The translations under genes were made by a program, and so were the position numbers. 43,533 nucleotides of DNA from Bog-159 sp049511415 (lineage in GTDB: Bacteria > Acidobacteriota > Terriglobia > Bryobacterales > Bryobacteraceae), in assembly GCA_049511415.1 (NCBI GenBank), contig JBEKYC010000057.1, positions 1-43,533 of the forward strand, in the 5' to 3' direction. Of the stretch, positions 8,166 to 16,048 are shown piece by piece (positions within the stretch are counted from its first letter, which is position 1; every line of letters begins with the position of its first letter). The notes under the pieces are model-generated. The model saw nothing but the letters and a program-made list of their open reading frames with translations. It was not told the DNA's origin and searched no databases.

Positions 8166-9533
8166 ATGATTTGGCTTCTGCTACTAGTGATGTGCGGATC
8201 GGGCGTCGCGATTCCGGCCGCCGCCGCGCAGACCAGCCGCTCCAAAAAGCCAGCCACGCGCCCCGATAAATGGCCCATCGAAAACCTCACCGTGGAGGGC
8301 AACCACAACTACACCCAGGCCCAGATTCTGGCTGTTGTGGGCTTGAAGATCGGCCAACTCGCCGGCAAGCCGGATTTCGAAGCCGCCCGCGAGCGCCTGG
8401 TGGCCAGCGGCCGGTTTGAAAACGTAGGCTACAAGTTCGCGCCCAGCGGCGATAAGAACGGCTATGCGGCGTCATTCCAGGTGGTGGAAGCCGAGCCGGC
8501 CTATCCGATCCACTTCGAGGATCTCGGCGTACCCGACAAAGACCTCGACGCGTACCTGCGCTCCAAGGACCCGCTGTTCGCCCCGCGCCTGGCCGCCACC
8601 AAGCAGGTGCTCGACCTCTATCGCGGATGGGTGCAGGAATTCCTCGCGGCGCGTCAGGCCGATGACAAAGTGCTCGCGCGCGTCTGGCCCATTGCGCCGA
8701 ACGATTACGTTATCCTGATCCGTCCGGCCCGTGGCGATCCGGCCGTGGCGCAGGTTTCTTTCGAAGGCAACCAGGTCATCCCCGAATCCGCCTTGCAGGG
8801 CGCCATAGCAGAGGTGGCGATCGGTATGCCATACAAGGAGGACCGCTTCCGCCAGTACCTGGACTCCTCCATTCGTCCGCTGTACGATGCGCGCGGCCGC
8901 GTGCGCGTGGCGTTCACCAAGGTGGTGGCGGAGAAAGCCACTGACGTTGAGGGTCTGGCGGTGAAAGTAACTCTGGACGAAGGCGTCACCTACGACTTGG
9001 GAACCGTGCGCATCGAGGGCGCGCCCCACTTCGAACCGGCGCATCTGCTGAAAACCGCCAAGATCAAGACCGGCGGCCTGGCCGACTTCGGCGAAGTCGG
9101 CAACGGCGTAGATCGCGTGAAGAAGGCACTAGCCCACCAGGGCTATCTTCGCAACGATGTGCAGATCGTGCGCCACATCGACGACGCCAAGAAGATCGTG
9201 AACGTGGTGCTGCACGTCGACGAAGGTCCCCAGTTTCTGTTCCGCACGTTGACCGTCGAGGGCCTGGACCTGAACGGCGAGTCGGCCATCCGCAAGGTTT
9301 GGACGGAGAAGTCCGGTACACCCTTCAACCCCGACTATCCGGCTTACGTCCTGCGCTATATAAAAGAGCAGTCCATGTTCGACAACCTGGGCGAGACACA
9401 CGCGGACACCAAGATCGACGAGAAAGCCCACGAAGTGGACGTGACGCTGACGTTCAAGTATGCGCCGCCGGTGGAAAAGAAAAAGAAGCAGCCTGGTTGG
9501 GTGCAGCAGGACGACAAGACCCCGAATCTGTAG
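8166..9533 (+). CDS. Secreted POTRA-domain protein without a beta-barrel
   Basis: 455 residues starting with a Sec signal peptide (hydrophobic MIWLLLLVMCGSGVAIPAAAAQT). The rest resembles consecutive POTRA modules of the BamA/Omp85 superfamily: IENLTVEGNHNYTQAQIL near residue 40, VAQVSFEGNQVIPESAL, LGTVRIEGAPHFEPAHLL, and FRTLTVEGLDLNGESAIRKVW. The chain stops after the last POTRA-like module with a Lys-rich tail, where a BamA homologue would continue into a 16-strand barrel, so it is probably a periplasmic scaffold rather than an insertase. Family is recognised by repeated beta-strand motifs; function is inference. Confidence 0.75.
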   Translation: MIWLLLLVMCGSGVAIPAAAAQTSRSKKPATRPDKWPIENLTVEGNHNYTQAQILAVVGLKIGQLAGKPDFEAARERLVASGRFENVGYKFAPSGDKNGYAASFQVVEAEPAYPIHFEDLGVPDKDLDAYLRSKDPLFAPRLAATKQVLDLYRGWVQEFLAARQADDKVLARVWPIAPNDYVILIRPARGDPAVAQVSFEGNQVIPESALQGAIAEVAIGMPYKEDRFRQYLDSSIRPLYDARGRVRVAFTKVVAEKATDVEGLAVKVTLDEGVTYDLGTVRIEGAPHFEPAHLLKTAKIKTGGLADFGEVGNGVDRVKKALAHQGYLRNDVQIVRHIDDAKKIVNVVLHVDEGPQFLFRTLTVEGLDLNGESAIRKVWTEKSGTPFNPDYPAYVLRYIKEQSMFDNLGETHADTKIDEKAHEVDVTLTFKYAPPVEKKKKQPGWVQQDDKTPNL

Positions 9534-9576
9534 CTGGTAGAGCATCAACGCCTGCCGATGGTCTATCATCGTCTGG

Positions 9577-11049
9577 ATGGGTCTCGAACCGCTGCTGGAG
9601 ATCATTCATTCCGGGACAACGGACCGTTGGCAGGAACGCAATAAGGACGCTTTTCGCGCGCTGTTTGGCGCGCCGGACGGCAGATATCCAAGGCCAGCGC
9701 AGGAAAAGGTCGCGTTGCGCGCGCCGGAAATGACGTCCGACAACAGCATCCCGTTCGCTGCCTATATTCATCCCTCCAACCCGCAATCCGGTCGATACAG
9801 TGGCCTTTCGTTCGCTCTTTTCCCCGTTCCAGGCCGGCCGTGTCTGATTGGCATGTGCGTCGGCACAGAAGGCCTGACACCCGACGAGGGCGTACTCGGC
9901 CGGCCCGGGCATGCACGCAAAATGCAGGCGATTTGCGCTTGGTTGAATCGCGAATTCGGGCGGGGAGCAAGAATCGCCTGGGCCAAGCAGGACCCCACGC
10001 TGGTAGACATGTCTGTCCCGGACAACGTCAAGGACGATTGGCCGGACTTCCAAGCAGTGTTCGAGAAATATGGGAAGGCTTTATACGCCATATACCAGCC
10101 GAACGCTGACTCCGCCGCGACCGAACACGCGCTAAAGGCTTTTCTGGACGTGATGTTCTCCGAGCGTGGGTACACGCCACTCACCAGCTTCAAGTCGGAC
10201 TCGGACGCAATTCAGGCGGCATGGTTTGAGCACCTGATGCCGACCGTCACACGCCCAGAAGTCATATCACTTCTGGAACGACGCCGTTACGTGATTGTGC
10301 AAGGCCCTCCCGGCACCGGCAAGACGCGCATGGCCGGAGAGATTCTCAAGCAGGACTATCAAGGCTTCGGGCAGTCCATTCAGTTTCATCCCAACACCAC
10401 TTACGAGAGCTTTATAGGCGGGTTGAATCCCGTAGCCAGTGGTGGTGAACTGGGTTTCCAGTTCGCCCCGAAACCCGGCTTACTTATGGAAGCAGCCGCC
10501 AACGCAGCGGCGCAGCGCGATCGCAAGTTCCTGCTGCACATCGACGAGATTAACCGCGCCGACCTGGGCAAGATCCTCGGCGAAGCCATCTACCTTCTGG
10601 AGCCAGAGCCGGAATTCGAACGAAAGATCAGTCTGCCTTATGATTTCGGCGAGCCGTTCCATCGAAGCCTGTTTCTTCCCAGTAACCTACACATTTTGGG
10701 CACTATGAACAGCGCGGATCGCAGCATTGCGATTGTGGACATCGCGGTGCGACGGCGTTTCGGTTTTGTTTCGCTCTGGCCGAGCATGAACGTCGTCGAG
10801 CGACACGGATGTCAGAAGACGCAGGAGGCCTTCCGCCAAATGCTTTCGATCTTTGTAGAGCATGCCTCCGACGATGCCTTCCCGCTCGTACCGGGGCATT
10901 CCTATTTTCTCGAGCGGGATGACAAGCGCGCGGCCGAAACCCTACGCGTGAACCTGGCTCCGCTGCTCGAGGAATATCTTGCCCAAGGCTACGTCAGTGG
11001 GTTTGCCGAGTCCATCCGAAGTTACCTGCAATGGCTACGCGCGCTGTGA
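9577..11049 (+). CDS. McrB-like AAA+ NTPase of a type IV restriction system, with MrcB_N domain
   Basis: 490 residues. The N-terminal 160 or so resemble the MrcB N-terminal domain (DUF3578): YSGLSFALFP, LGRPGHARKMQAICAWLN, AWAKQDPTLVD. The C-terminal motor has Walker A GPPGTGKT at about residues 243-250, Walker B FLLHIDEINRAD near 318-329, and the McrB-type sensor GTMNSADRSIAIVDIAVRRRF from about residue 375. In E. coli McrBC the GTPase motor translocates DNA bound at modified cytosines and activates the McrC nuclease; the modification recognised here is unknown. Base composition looks less GC-rich than neighbours, consistent with horizontal gain. The 3' end overlaps mcrC-like by 19 bases. 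Confidence 0.88.
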   Translation: MGLEPLLEIIHSGTTDRWQERNKDAFRALFGAPDGRYPRPAQEKVALRAPEMTSDNSIPFAAYIHPSNPQSGRYSGLSFALFPVPGRPCLIGMCVGTEGLTPDEGVLGRPGHARKMQAICAWLNREFGRGARIAWAKQDPTLVDMSVPDNVKDDWPDFQAVFEKYGKALYAIYQPNADSAATEHALKAFLDVMFSERGYTPLTSFKSDSDAIQAAWFEHLMPTVTRPEVISLLERRRYVIVQGPPGTGKTRMAGEILKQDYQGFGQSIQFHPNTTYESFIGGLNPVASGGELGFQFAPKPGLLMEAAANAAAQRDRKFLLHIDEINRADLGKILGEAIYLLEPEPEFERKISLPYDFGEPFHRSLFLPSNLHILGTMNSADRSIAIVDIAVRRRFGFVSLWPSMNVVERHGCQKTQEAFRQMLSIFVEHASDDAFPLVPGHSYFLERDDKRAAETLRVNLAPLLEEYLAQGYVSGFAESIRSYLQWLRAL

Positions 11050-12518
11050 GATCCCGCAAGCCGCGGAGGTCTGTACCGCTCCACACTCTGCGCGCACCGC
11101 ACGAGATTTGCCTGGAAGCGCCGGATCATTCGACCGTCCGCAAATCCGCCATCCAGTTCTTTCAGCTCAGCAATTCTAGCAACCCAGCGGCGCAGGCAGC
11201 CCGCCTTACTGAGCAGTTCATCGCTCAGAATCGCACGCCGCTGTCGCTAATGGACGCGCACATCGAGCGGGATTACGATGGCAGCGACGTCTTTTTGGCC
11301 CTGACGACCGGTAGCTCCGTCGGTGCGGTACCATTGCTTTCACCAACATCAGCGCGTCACGACTACGGTCTGGTGGTGCAACCGCGCTTTCCGTGGGCGG
11401 GCATCGGTCCCATGCTGGCCGAGATGGGCTGGCGGATCGTTCCGTCTCCCTTGCGTCTGCCTCTGCTGAAGCGCTCAGAGCGGCGCGTCCCTCCCTGGGT
11501 AATCTCCAGCATGGTCTTCGCGCGTCTGCATGCTCTGCTTGGAAAACTGGAGCGACGCTTCGAAATTGTCGAAGAGACACGGGCCGCACCCAGAGGCGCT
11601 GTTCGATGGGATCAATATGCCACCAACCAACTCCCGCGAGCCCGCTTGCTCGATGTGCCGTGCCGGTTTCCGGATCTCCGGGACGATCGTCAACTGAAGG
11701 GCGCCATCCGGCTTACGCTGGAGCGCCAGATCCGATCTCTCGAAACGCAGCGCGAGCAGGGCGGTTTCGTGCATAGGCTGATTCTGTTTGGAGAACAATT
11801 GTTATCGCATGTTCGGGGCACACCTCCGTACTTTCCACCGGCGCCGGTCATACAGGGCTGGCTGCATCGCCCGCTGGATGGCGCTGCCTGGCTGGATGGG
11901 TTGCAGGCGATCGAGTGGACGCTGGAAGAGCGGGGACTTGCCGGGTTAAGCGATCTCGAAGGTATCCCCTGGACGATGTCTATGGACCAATTCTTCGAAG
12001 CCTGGATCGAAACCATTCTCCGTAACGTTGCCCGGCACGTCGGGGGGCACCTCAAGGTAGGGCGCAATCGGGAAACCACTGCTTCGCTGATTTGGGAGCC
12101 AGCGTATCTCGGATCCCAGAAGTCGCTTATGCCCGATCTATGGCTGGAATCGGAAGACCGCACGCTCATTGTGGACGCGAAGTACAAGCGCCATTGGGAA
12201 GAACTACAGCGGGGATCCTGGTCATCGGCAACTGACCTGCTTCGCGAGGAACATCGTCTTGACCTACTGCAGGTATTAGCCTATGGGAATCTTGCCCGAA
12301 CCAAAAGCGTAACGGTCTGCCTGGTCTATCCCTGTCTGCAAACCACTTGGGAATCGCTTCAGGAGCGAGGTAGGTTGTTCCACGTGGCGAGTGTTCCCGT
12401 TCCCGAGCGAATATTGACCGTCTGGCTCACCGCCATCCCGATGAACGCCGCCGTGGATCGCGTGACTATGCCCTTCACCCGGCAGTTACGAATGCTGCGG
12501 TCCGTCCAGCTTCCATAA
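11031..12518 (+). CDS. McrC-like PD-(D/E)xK nuclease subunit
   Basis: 495 residues. The C-terminal part contains a PD-(D/E)xK-type core, MPDLWLES at about residue 368 followed by LIVDAKYKRHW near 379-386, the arrangement of McrC-family endonucleases. The N-terminal half would bind the McrB ring (QFFQLSNS, PRFPWAGIGPMLAEMGW). The acidic residue of the xK pair is Asp (DAK), an accepted variant. Translation starts inside the 3' end of the McrB gene (19-base overlap), so the two subunits are coupled. The 3' end runs 33 bases into the convergent trmJ-like gene. No DNA methyltransferase is adjacent, as expected for a modification-dependent system. Confidence 0.85.
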   Translation: MATRAVRSRKPRRSVPLHTLRAPHEICLEAPDHSTVRKSAIQFFQLSNSSNPAAQAARLTEQFIAQNRTPLSLMDAHIERDYDGSDVFLALTTGSSVGAVPLLSPTSARHDYGLVVQPRFPWAGIGPMLAEMGWRIVPSPLRLPLLKRSERRVPPWVISSMVFARLHALLGKLERRFEIVEETRAAPRGAVRWDQYATNQLPRARLLDVPCRFPDLRDDRQLKGAIRLTLERQIRSLETQREQGGFVHRLILFGEQLLSHVRGTPPYFPPAPVIQGWLHRPLDGAAWLDGLQAIEWTLEERGLAGLSDLEGIPWTMSMDQFFEAWIETILRNVARHVGGHLKVGRNRETTASLIWEPAYLGSQKSLMPDLWLESEDRTLIVDAKYKRHWEELQRGSWSSATDLLREEHRLDLLQVLAYGNLARTKSVTVCLVYPCLQTTWESLQERGRLFHVASVPVPERILTVWLTAIPMNAAVDRVTMPFTRQLRMLRSVQLP

Positions 12519-13238
12519 AATCTGCCGGATCATCCCCAACACCACCGGCGCATCCCGATTGCTCAAATTCAGCCGCCGCACCAGCCGCCGCACTTTCGCC
12601 TTCGCCGATTCCGCCGTCAACGGCTTGATGTACCCGCTGCGTTCCAGCGCCTCCACCAGCATCGCCGTGATCTGTTCGGTGTCCGCCGCACGCGCCACCT
12701 TCAGTTTCTCCGGCTGCGCCGCCGCCGCGCGCGCGCCCCGCGATAATTCGTACAAGCACACCGCCACTGCCTGCCCCAGGTTCATCGAATGGTTCACGTC
12801 CACCGTCGCGATACGCATCAGCCAGTGGCAATGGCTCATGTCCTCGTTCGATAGCCCGAACTTTTCCGACCCGAACAGCAGCGCCACCGGTCCGCGCGCG
12901 TGGCGTATCAGCCGCGCGCCATTCTCCAACCGCCGCAGCGGATGTTGCAACTCGCGATGGCCCACCGAAGTCGTGCCCACCACCAGCGCGCAGTCCGCCA
13001 CGGCATCCGCGAGGTTCGCGTATTCATGCGCGGAAGCCAATAAAGACGCGGCTCCCACCGCCGATCGCGCTTCGCGATACGCCACCTCGTAAGCATTCAC
13101 CAGTCGCAACTGCGTGAAGCCGAAGTTGGCCATCGCGCGCGCCGCCGCGCCGATGTTCAGCGGATTTCTTGGCGCCACCAACACCACGCGCACATCGTCC
13201 TTCGAAAAATTTTTCGCCGCTGGGCCGCCTCGTTGCAT
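12486..13238 (-). CDS. TrmJ-like SpoU-family RNA 2'-O-methyltransferase
   Basis: The 250-residue protein has the SPOUT knot motifs of the TrmH/TrmJ family: NPLNIGAAARAMANFGF near residue 25, LLFGSEKFGLSNEDM near 120, and SMNLGQAVAVCLYEL near 150. TrmJ methylates the ribose of position 32 in several tRNAs; the C-terminal extension of about 80 residues fits TrmJ better than the shorter TrmL. Exact tRNA specificity cannot be read from sequence. It is convergent with the McrC gene. Its 5' side faces the promoter of the 20-codon gene, which starts only eight bases beyond its start codon on the opposite strand. Confidence 0.88.
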   Translation of the reverse strand: MQRGGPAAKNFSKDDVRVVLVAPRNPLNIGAAARAMANFGFTQLRLVNAYEVAYREARSAVGAASLLASAHEYANLADAVADCALVVGTTSVGHRELQHPLRRLENGARLIRHARGPVALLFGSEKFGLSNEDMSHCHWLMRIATVDVNHSMNLGQAVAVCLYELSRGARAAAAQPEKLKVARAADTEQITAMLVEALERSGYIKPLTAESAKAKVRRLVRRLNLSNRDAPVVLGMIRQILWKLDGPQHS

Positions 13239-13245
13239 TTTTTTC

Positions 13246-13274
13246 TTGACTTTCTTCTCGAAGAACCTTATATA
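13246..13274 (+). promoter_or_regulatory. Near-consensus sigma-70 promoter of the 20-codon gene
   Basis: TTGACT at 13246-13251 and TATATA at 13269-13274, separated by exactly 17 bases, in an AT-rich patch within otherwise GC-rich DNA. The predicted transcription start is about 13281, at the foot of a perfect hairpin. It is the best promoter match I saw in the window. Confidence 0.7.
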
Positions 13275-13283
13275 TGAATCACA

Positions 13284-13303
13284 TTGCGATTTTCGAATCG
13301 CAA
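13284..13303 (+). promoter_or_regulatory. 5' leader hairpin with UUCG loop
   Basis: TTGCGATT-TTCG-AATCGCAA is a perfect 8-bp stem closed by a TTCG tetraloop, lying at or within a few bases of the predicted transcript 5' end. 5' hairpins of this type protect transcripts from decay; that role is inferred. Confidence 0.65.
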
Positions 13304-13330
13304 AATTTGATGTTTAGGGAGAATCAATCG

Positions 13331-13393
13331 ATGAAGAGCGCAACCAAGAAAGCCGCCCCGAAGAAGAAAGCTGCTCCGAAGAAAAAGAAGTAG
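13331..13393 (+). CDS. 20-residue Lys/Ala/Pro-rich basic peptide
   Basis: The ORF encodes MKSATKKAAPKKKAAPKKKK: ten lysines, five alanines and two prolines, with no acidic residue. It resembles the lysine/alanine/proline tails of histone H1-like and HU-type DNA-binding proteins, so nucleic-acid binding is a reasonable guess. A good ribosome-binding site, AGGGAG at 13316-13321, lies nine bases before the ATG. It has its own promoter, 5' hairpin and intrinsic terminator, so it is an independent unit rather than a fragment. Alternatively the RNA itself could be the functional product and the ORF secondary. Confidence 0.62.
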   Translation: MKSATKKAAPKKKAAPKKKK

Positions 13394-13402
13394 CTTGGGC
13401 GC

Positions 13403-13417
13403 GCCCCGCAGAGGGGC
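13403..13417 (+). other. GC-rich hairpin after the 20-codon ORF
   Basis: GCCCC-GCAGA-GGGGC forms a 5-bp stem between the stop codon and the terminator. It has no T-run and may be part of the folded 3' untranslated region. Confidence 0.4.
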
Positions 13418-13440
13418 AGTAGTCAGGTTCTAAACCAACA

Positions 13441-13465
13441 GGCCCCGATTCGTCGGGGCCTTTTT
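13441..13465 (+). terminator. Intrinsic terminator with UUCG loop
   Basis: GGCCCCGA-TTCG-TCGGGGCC (13441-13460) is a perfect 8-bp stem with a TTCG tetraloop followed at once by five T. It ends the 13.28 kb transcript. It abuts the stop codon of the convergent MidA-like gene, whose transcripts would read the same stem, although the T-run on that side is poor. Confidence 0.8.
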
Positions 13466-14454
13466 CATTTTGTGCGCGCTTCTGCATGGTCTCCTCCCTC
13501 CCTTTGTATCAGCGTCCGGAAAGTCTCTCCCATCCCGAATAGCAGGTTCTTCAATTGCAGCCGGCGCTGCAACTCCTCCGCGCCGGTGGATGCCGCCAGC
13601 GCCGACCCGAATTGATCCGCCTCGCCCGCGGCCAGCAATGTTTGCGCCAGCGTTTCGAACCGCACCGTCGCCAGCCCCAGACGCGCGCCGTGTTCCTGCA
13701 GCGCCGTGAAGCATACGTGCGCGGTGATATCCTTCCCGCCCGGATCGTCGAGCGCATCCTCATCCGCCCGATGGCGGCGGTAACTCATCAACGTGCCGCG
13801 GGGAAAGCGCACGGACTCCGCGCGCGTGTACCCATAGTCGATGCTCAGCACGAAACCAGCTTCGAGCGCCCGCGCGATCCGTTCCATCCACTGGAGCGCC
13901 TCCAGATTCACTTCGTACTGCGCGCCTTCCCGCGGCGGCGGAAAGTAGCGCCGCACATAATCGGCCAGTTCCTCGCGCGCCGCGCCGGCTTCCGTCCACA
14001 CGAAGCGCTCGTTCCATCCCACGCGCAGTTCGCGGAAGCAGCCGCCGCCATAGCCAACCACCTCCACCGGCAGCGCATCAAAGAACTCGTTACAGAACAC
14101 CACGCCACGGAAACGCTCGGGCAGCGAGCCTTCGGCGATGTCCACCGGTACGTAACGCCACTCGGCAAACGCATCCGCCATCTCGCCCCGGCCCGCGCCC
14201 AGTTCCACGACCGTGAACTCCACCGGCGCGCCCATCTCCGTATGCAACTGGCGGATTCGCGCCGCCATCAGAATTCCGAACACCGGTTGCAGTTGTTCGG
14301 CGGTATAGAAATCCCCGTGCTTGCCGAATGGATCGTGCGCCCGCCGGTAGTATCCGTGGACGGGATCGTACAACGCCGCCTCCATAAACCGCCGGAACGA
14401 AATCGGCCCCTCCCGCCGGATCTGGTCGCGCAGTATTTCGGCCAGGGGACTCAC
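13465..14454 (-). CDS. MidA/NDUFAF7-like SAM-dependent methyltransferase
   Basis: 329 residues. Signs of the COG1565/MidA family are LRDQIRREGPISFRRFMEAALYDPVHGYY at the N-terminus, the SAM-binding VVELGAGRGEMADAF, NEFFDALPVEVV, and SIDYGYTRAE. The mitochondrial relative NDUFAF7 methylates an arginine of complex I; the bacterial substrate is not established. I choose the GTG at 14454, whose GTGA overlaps the stop of the upstream 91-codon gene, instead of the far upstream ATG at 14730, which would run through that gene. Confidence 0.82.
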   Translation of the reverse strand: MSPLAEILRDQIRREGPISFRRFMEAALYDPVHGYYRRAHDPFGKHGDFYTAEQLQPVFGILMAARIRQLHTEMGAPVEFTVVELGAGRGEMADAFAEWRYVPVDIAEGSLPERFRGVVFCNEFFDALPVEVVGYGGGCFRELRVGWNERFVWTEAGAAREELADYVRRYFPPPREGAQYEVNLEALQWMERIARALEAGFVLSIDYGYTRAESVRFPRGTLMSYRRHRADEDALDDPGGKDITAHVCFTALQEHGARLGLATVRFETLAQTLLAAGEADQFGSALAASTGAEELQRRLQLKNLLFGMGETFRTLIQREGGDHAEARTK

Positions 14455-14726
14455 GGCTCTACGACCCGCGTCTGCGGCGTGCGGATGAACATCTCCACCA
14501 GGTAGTCGTGCAGGCAGTCGTACAGGTAGCGCTGCATCGTCCATGGAAATTGCGGATGCTCGATGTCGCGCGGATGCACCGGTGCATAATAGGTGTGCAG
14601 CCCTAGCCCGCGATTCTTCATCTCGATCACCAGTTCGATCGAGCCGTTCTGTTCGCGCGCCGAAAAATCCACCAGCGCGTGCTCGTACCGCCGCAATTCC
14701 GCCTCGACCTTCTCCAGTGGACTCAC
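14451..14726 (-). CDS. Conserved-looking hypothetical protein, 91 aa
   Basis: I do not recognise this family. The product is a mixed alpha/beta protein without signal peptide or membrane segment, rich in His and aromatic residues (GLHTYYAPVHPRDIEHPQFPW, YLYDCLHDYLVEMF). Its stop overlaps the GTG start of the MidA-like gene by four bases, a coupling that strongly supports it as real and suggests the two act together. The start is GTG at 14726; no convincing ribosome-binding site is visible. It is divergent from the 197-codon gene, 27 bases away. Confidence 0.65.
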   Translation of the reverse strand: MSPLEKVEAELRRYEHALVDFSAREQNGSIELVIEMKNRGLGLHTYYAPVHPRDIEHPQFPWTMQRYLYDCLHDYLVEMFIRTPQTRVVEP

Positions 14727-14753
14727 GCATTTATGCTAGCGTAAAAGCGCGGT

Positions 14754-15347
14754 ATGTCTCTGCCCGCCACCATTCGGGTCAAACTGAGTTCGGAAGCCGC
14801 CGAAGGCATATCCATTACGCGCGTCGTGGTCCAGGATTTGGCGGTGCGCGAGTTGATCGAGCACATGCTGGGCCTCACCGGTAAGGACGAGGCCCGCATT
14901 CACGAGTTGCTCCTGCGCGGCTCGCTCGTCAGCGGCGCTTCCCGCTTCCGCTGGACCGGATGGGATGCCGATCCGGCTGCCATCCGTGAACTGCTGGCCA
15001 CGCTTCCCGGCGACGATCCCACGCGCGCCTTTTCCGCCACGCGCTGCGTCCGCGCCGTCTTGCGCGGTGCCCGCCAGGCTATCGATATTCCCCGCGCCGC
15101 CGGTGCCCGTAAATCCTGGCTGCGCAAATCCAGCTTCTGGGATGTGCTCATGGAAGCCGCCAACGGCGGCCCGCTCCGGTACTCGCACTATTCCTACAAG
15201 GACCGCGCTGATTGCCACCGTTTGGATTTGCCCTCGCCGGAAATAGACCGCCTGCGCATCGCCGGCGGCATGTTGCGCTACTCCACGCTGCGCGAACAGG
15301 TCCGTGGCGCGGGATTCGCTTGGGCGGAACTGTACGTCGAGCGTTAA
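14754..15347 (+). CDS. Hypothetical protein, 197 aa
   Basis: Unrecognised. The product appears cytosolic, with no signal or membrane segment; it begins MSLPATIRVKLSSEAAEGISIT and has an Arg-rich middle (RCVRAVLRGARQAIDIPRA) followed by a Trp/Phe patch (WLRKSSFWDVLMEA). Codon use and third-position GC match neighbouring real genes, the opposite-strand frames are less convincing, and the spacing to the divergent gene (27 bases) and the VOC gene (66 bases) is natural. Function unknown. Confidence 0.6.
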   Translation: MSLPATIRVKLSSEAAEGISITRVVVQDLAVRELIEHMLGLTGKDEARIHELLLRGSLVSGASRFRWTGWDADPAAIRELLATLPGDDPTRAFSATRCVRAVLRGARQAIDIPRAAGARKSWLRKSSFWDVLMEAANGGPLRYSHYSYKDRADCHRLDLPSPEIDRLRIAGGMLRYSTLREQVRGAGFAWAELYVER

Positions 15348-15413
15348 GCCGAGACCCTCCTGACACCACGCTGTCAGCAGGCGCCCGGCACAATGGGTCC
15401 CGGAGGCAACACC

Positions 15414-15764
15414 GTGGAGACTATAACGAACGAATGCCGTATCGACTACATCGAGTTCCCGGCCCATGACATTCCGGCCACCAAGACTTTTTACGCCGCT
15501 GTCTTCGGCTGGAAGTTTACCGATTATGGCCCGGACTACACCAGCTTCGAGGATGGACGGCTGGCGGGAGGGTTCGCCCGCCAAGCTGTTGGTCACGATG
15601 GACCGCTCGTGGTAATTTATTCGGCCGCTCTGGAGGCGATGGAATCGAAAGTTCGCGCCGCGGGGGGCGCAATCGTCAAGGAAATCTTCTCGTTCCCCGG
15701 TGGCCGGCGATTTCATTTCACCGATCCTAACGGAAACGAGCTGGCCGTATGGTCCGACAAGTAG
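15414..15764 (+). CDS. VOC superfamily (glyoxalase/dioxygenase-fold) protein
   Basis: 116 residues with a vicinal-oxygen-chelate fold: YIEFPAHDIPATKTFYAAVFGWKFTDYG at the start and FHFTDPNGNELAVW at the end, which carries the usual C-terminal metal-ligand Glu. The family includes glyoxalase I, fosfomycin-resistance enzymes and many unassigned proteins, so the substrate is open. The GTG at 15414 is preferred over ATG 15393 because GGAGG at 15402-15406 lies seven bases before it. The 3' end overlaps the HHH gene by 16 bases. Confidence 0.85.
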   Translation: METITNECRIDYIEFPAHDIPATKTFYAAVFGWKFTDYGPDYTSFEDGRLAGGFARQAVGHDGPLVVIYSAALEAMESKVRAAGGAIVKEIFSFPGGRRFHFTDPNGNELAVWSDK

Positions 15765-16048
15765 ACGATTTGCTGCGCATCCCCGGCGTGGGACCATCCA
15801 TCCGTGCCGATCTGCACCGGCTGGGCATTCGCGAAGTGGCGGATCTCCGCGGCCGGAATCCCGAATTGCTCTATTCCGATCTCTGCACCGCAATGGGGCA
15901 GCACGTCGATCGCTGCGTGCTGTACGTCTTCCGCTGCGCGGTCTACTTCGCTTCCGAATCGAAGCACGATCCCGATCTGCTCAAATGGTGGAACTGGAAG
16001 GATCGTCCAGACGCGCCCATGCCAGCAAGCAGAATGCGCCCATCGTAA
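15749..16048 (+). CDS. Helix-hairpin-helix (Cdd1 / pathogenicity-locus type) protein
   Basis: 99 residues. The N-terminal half is a helix-hairpin-helix DNA-binding element, LLRIPGVGPSIRADLHRLGI, followed by VADLRGRNPELLYSDLC and the conserved tail CVLYVFRCAVYFAS...WWNWKD of the small Cdd1 family. HHH motifs bind DNA non-specifically; no activity has been proven for this family to my knowledge. It begins inside the end of the VOC gene (16-base overlap), implying one transcript. Its 3' end overlaps the convergent carotenoid gene by 68 bases. Confidence 0.78.
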   Translation: MVRQVDDLLRIPGVGPSIRADLHRLGIREVADLRGRNPELLYSDLCTAMGQHVDRCVLYVFRCAVYFASESKHDPDLLKWWNWKDRPDAPMPASRMRPS

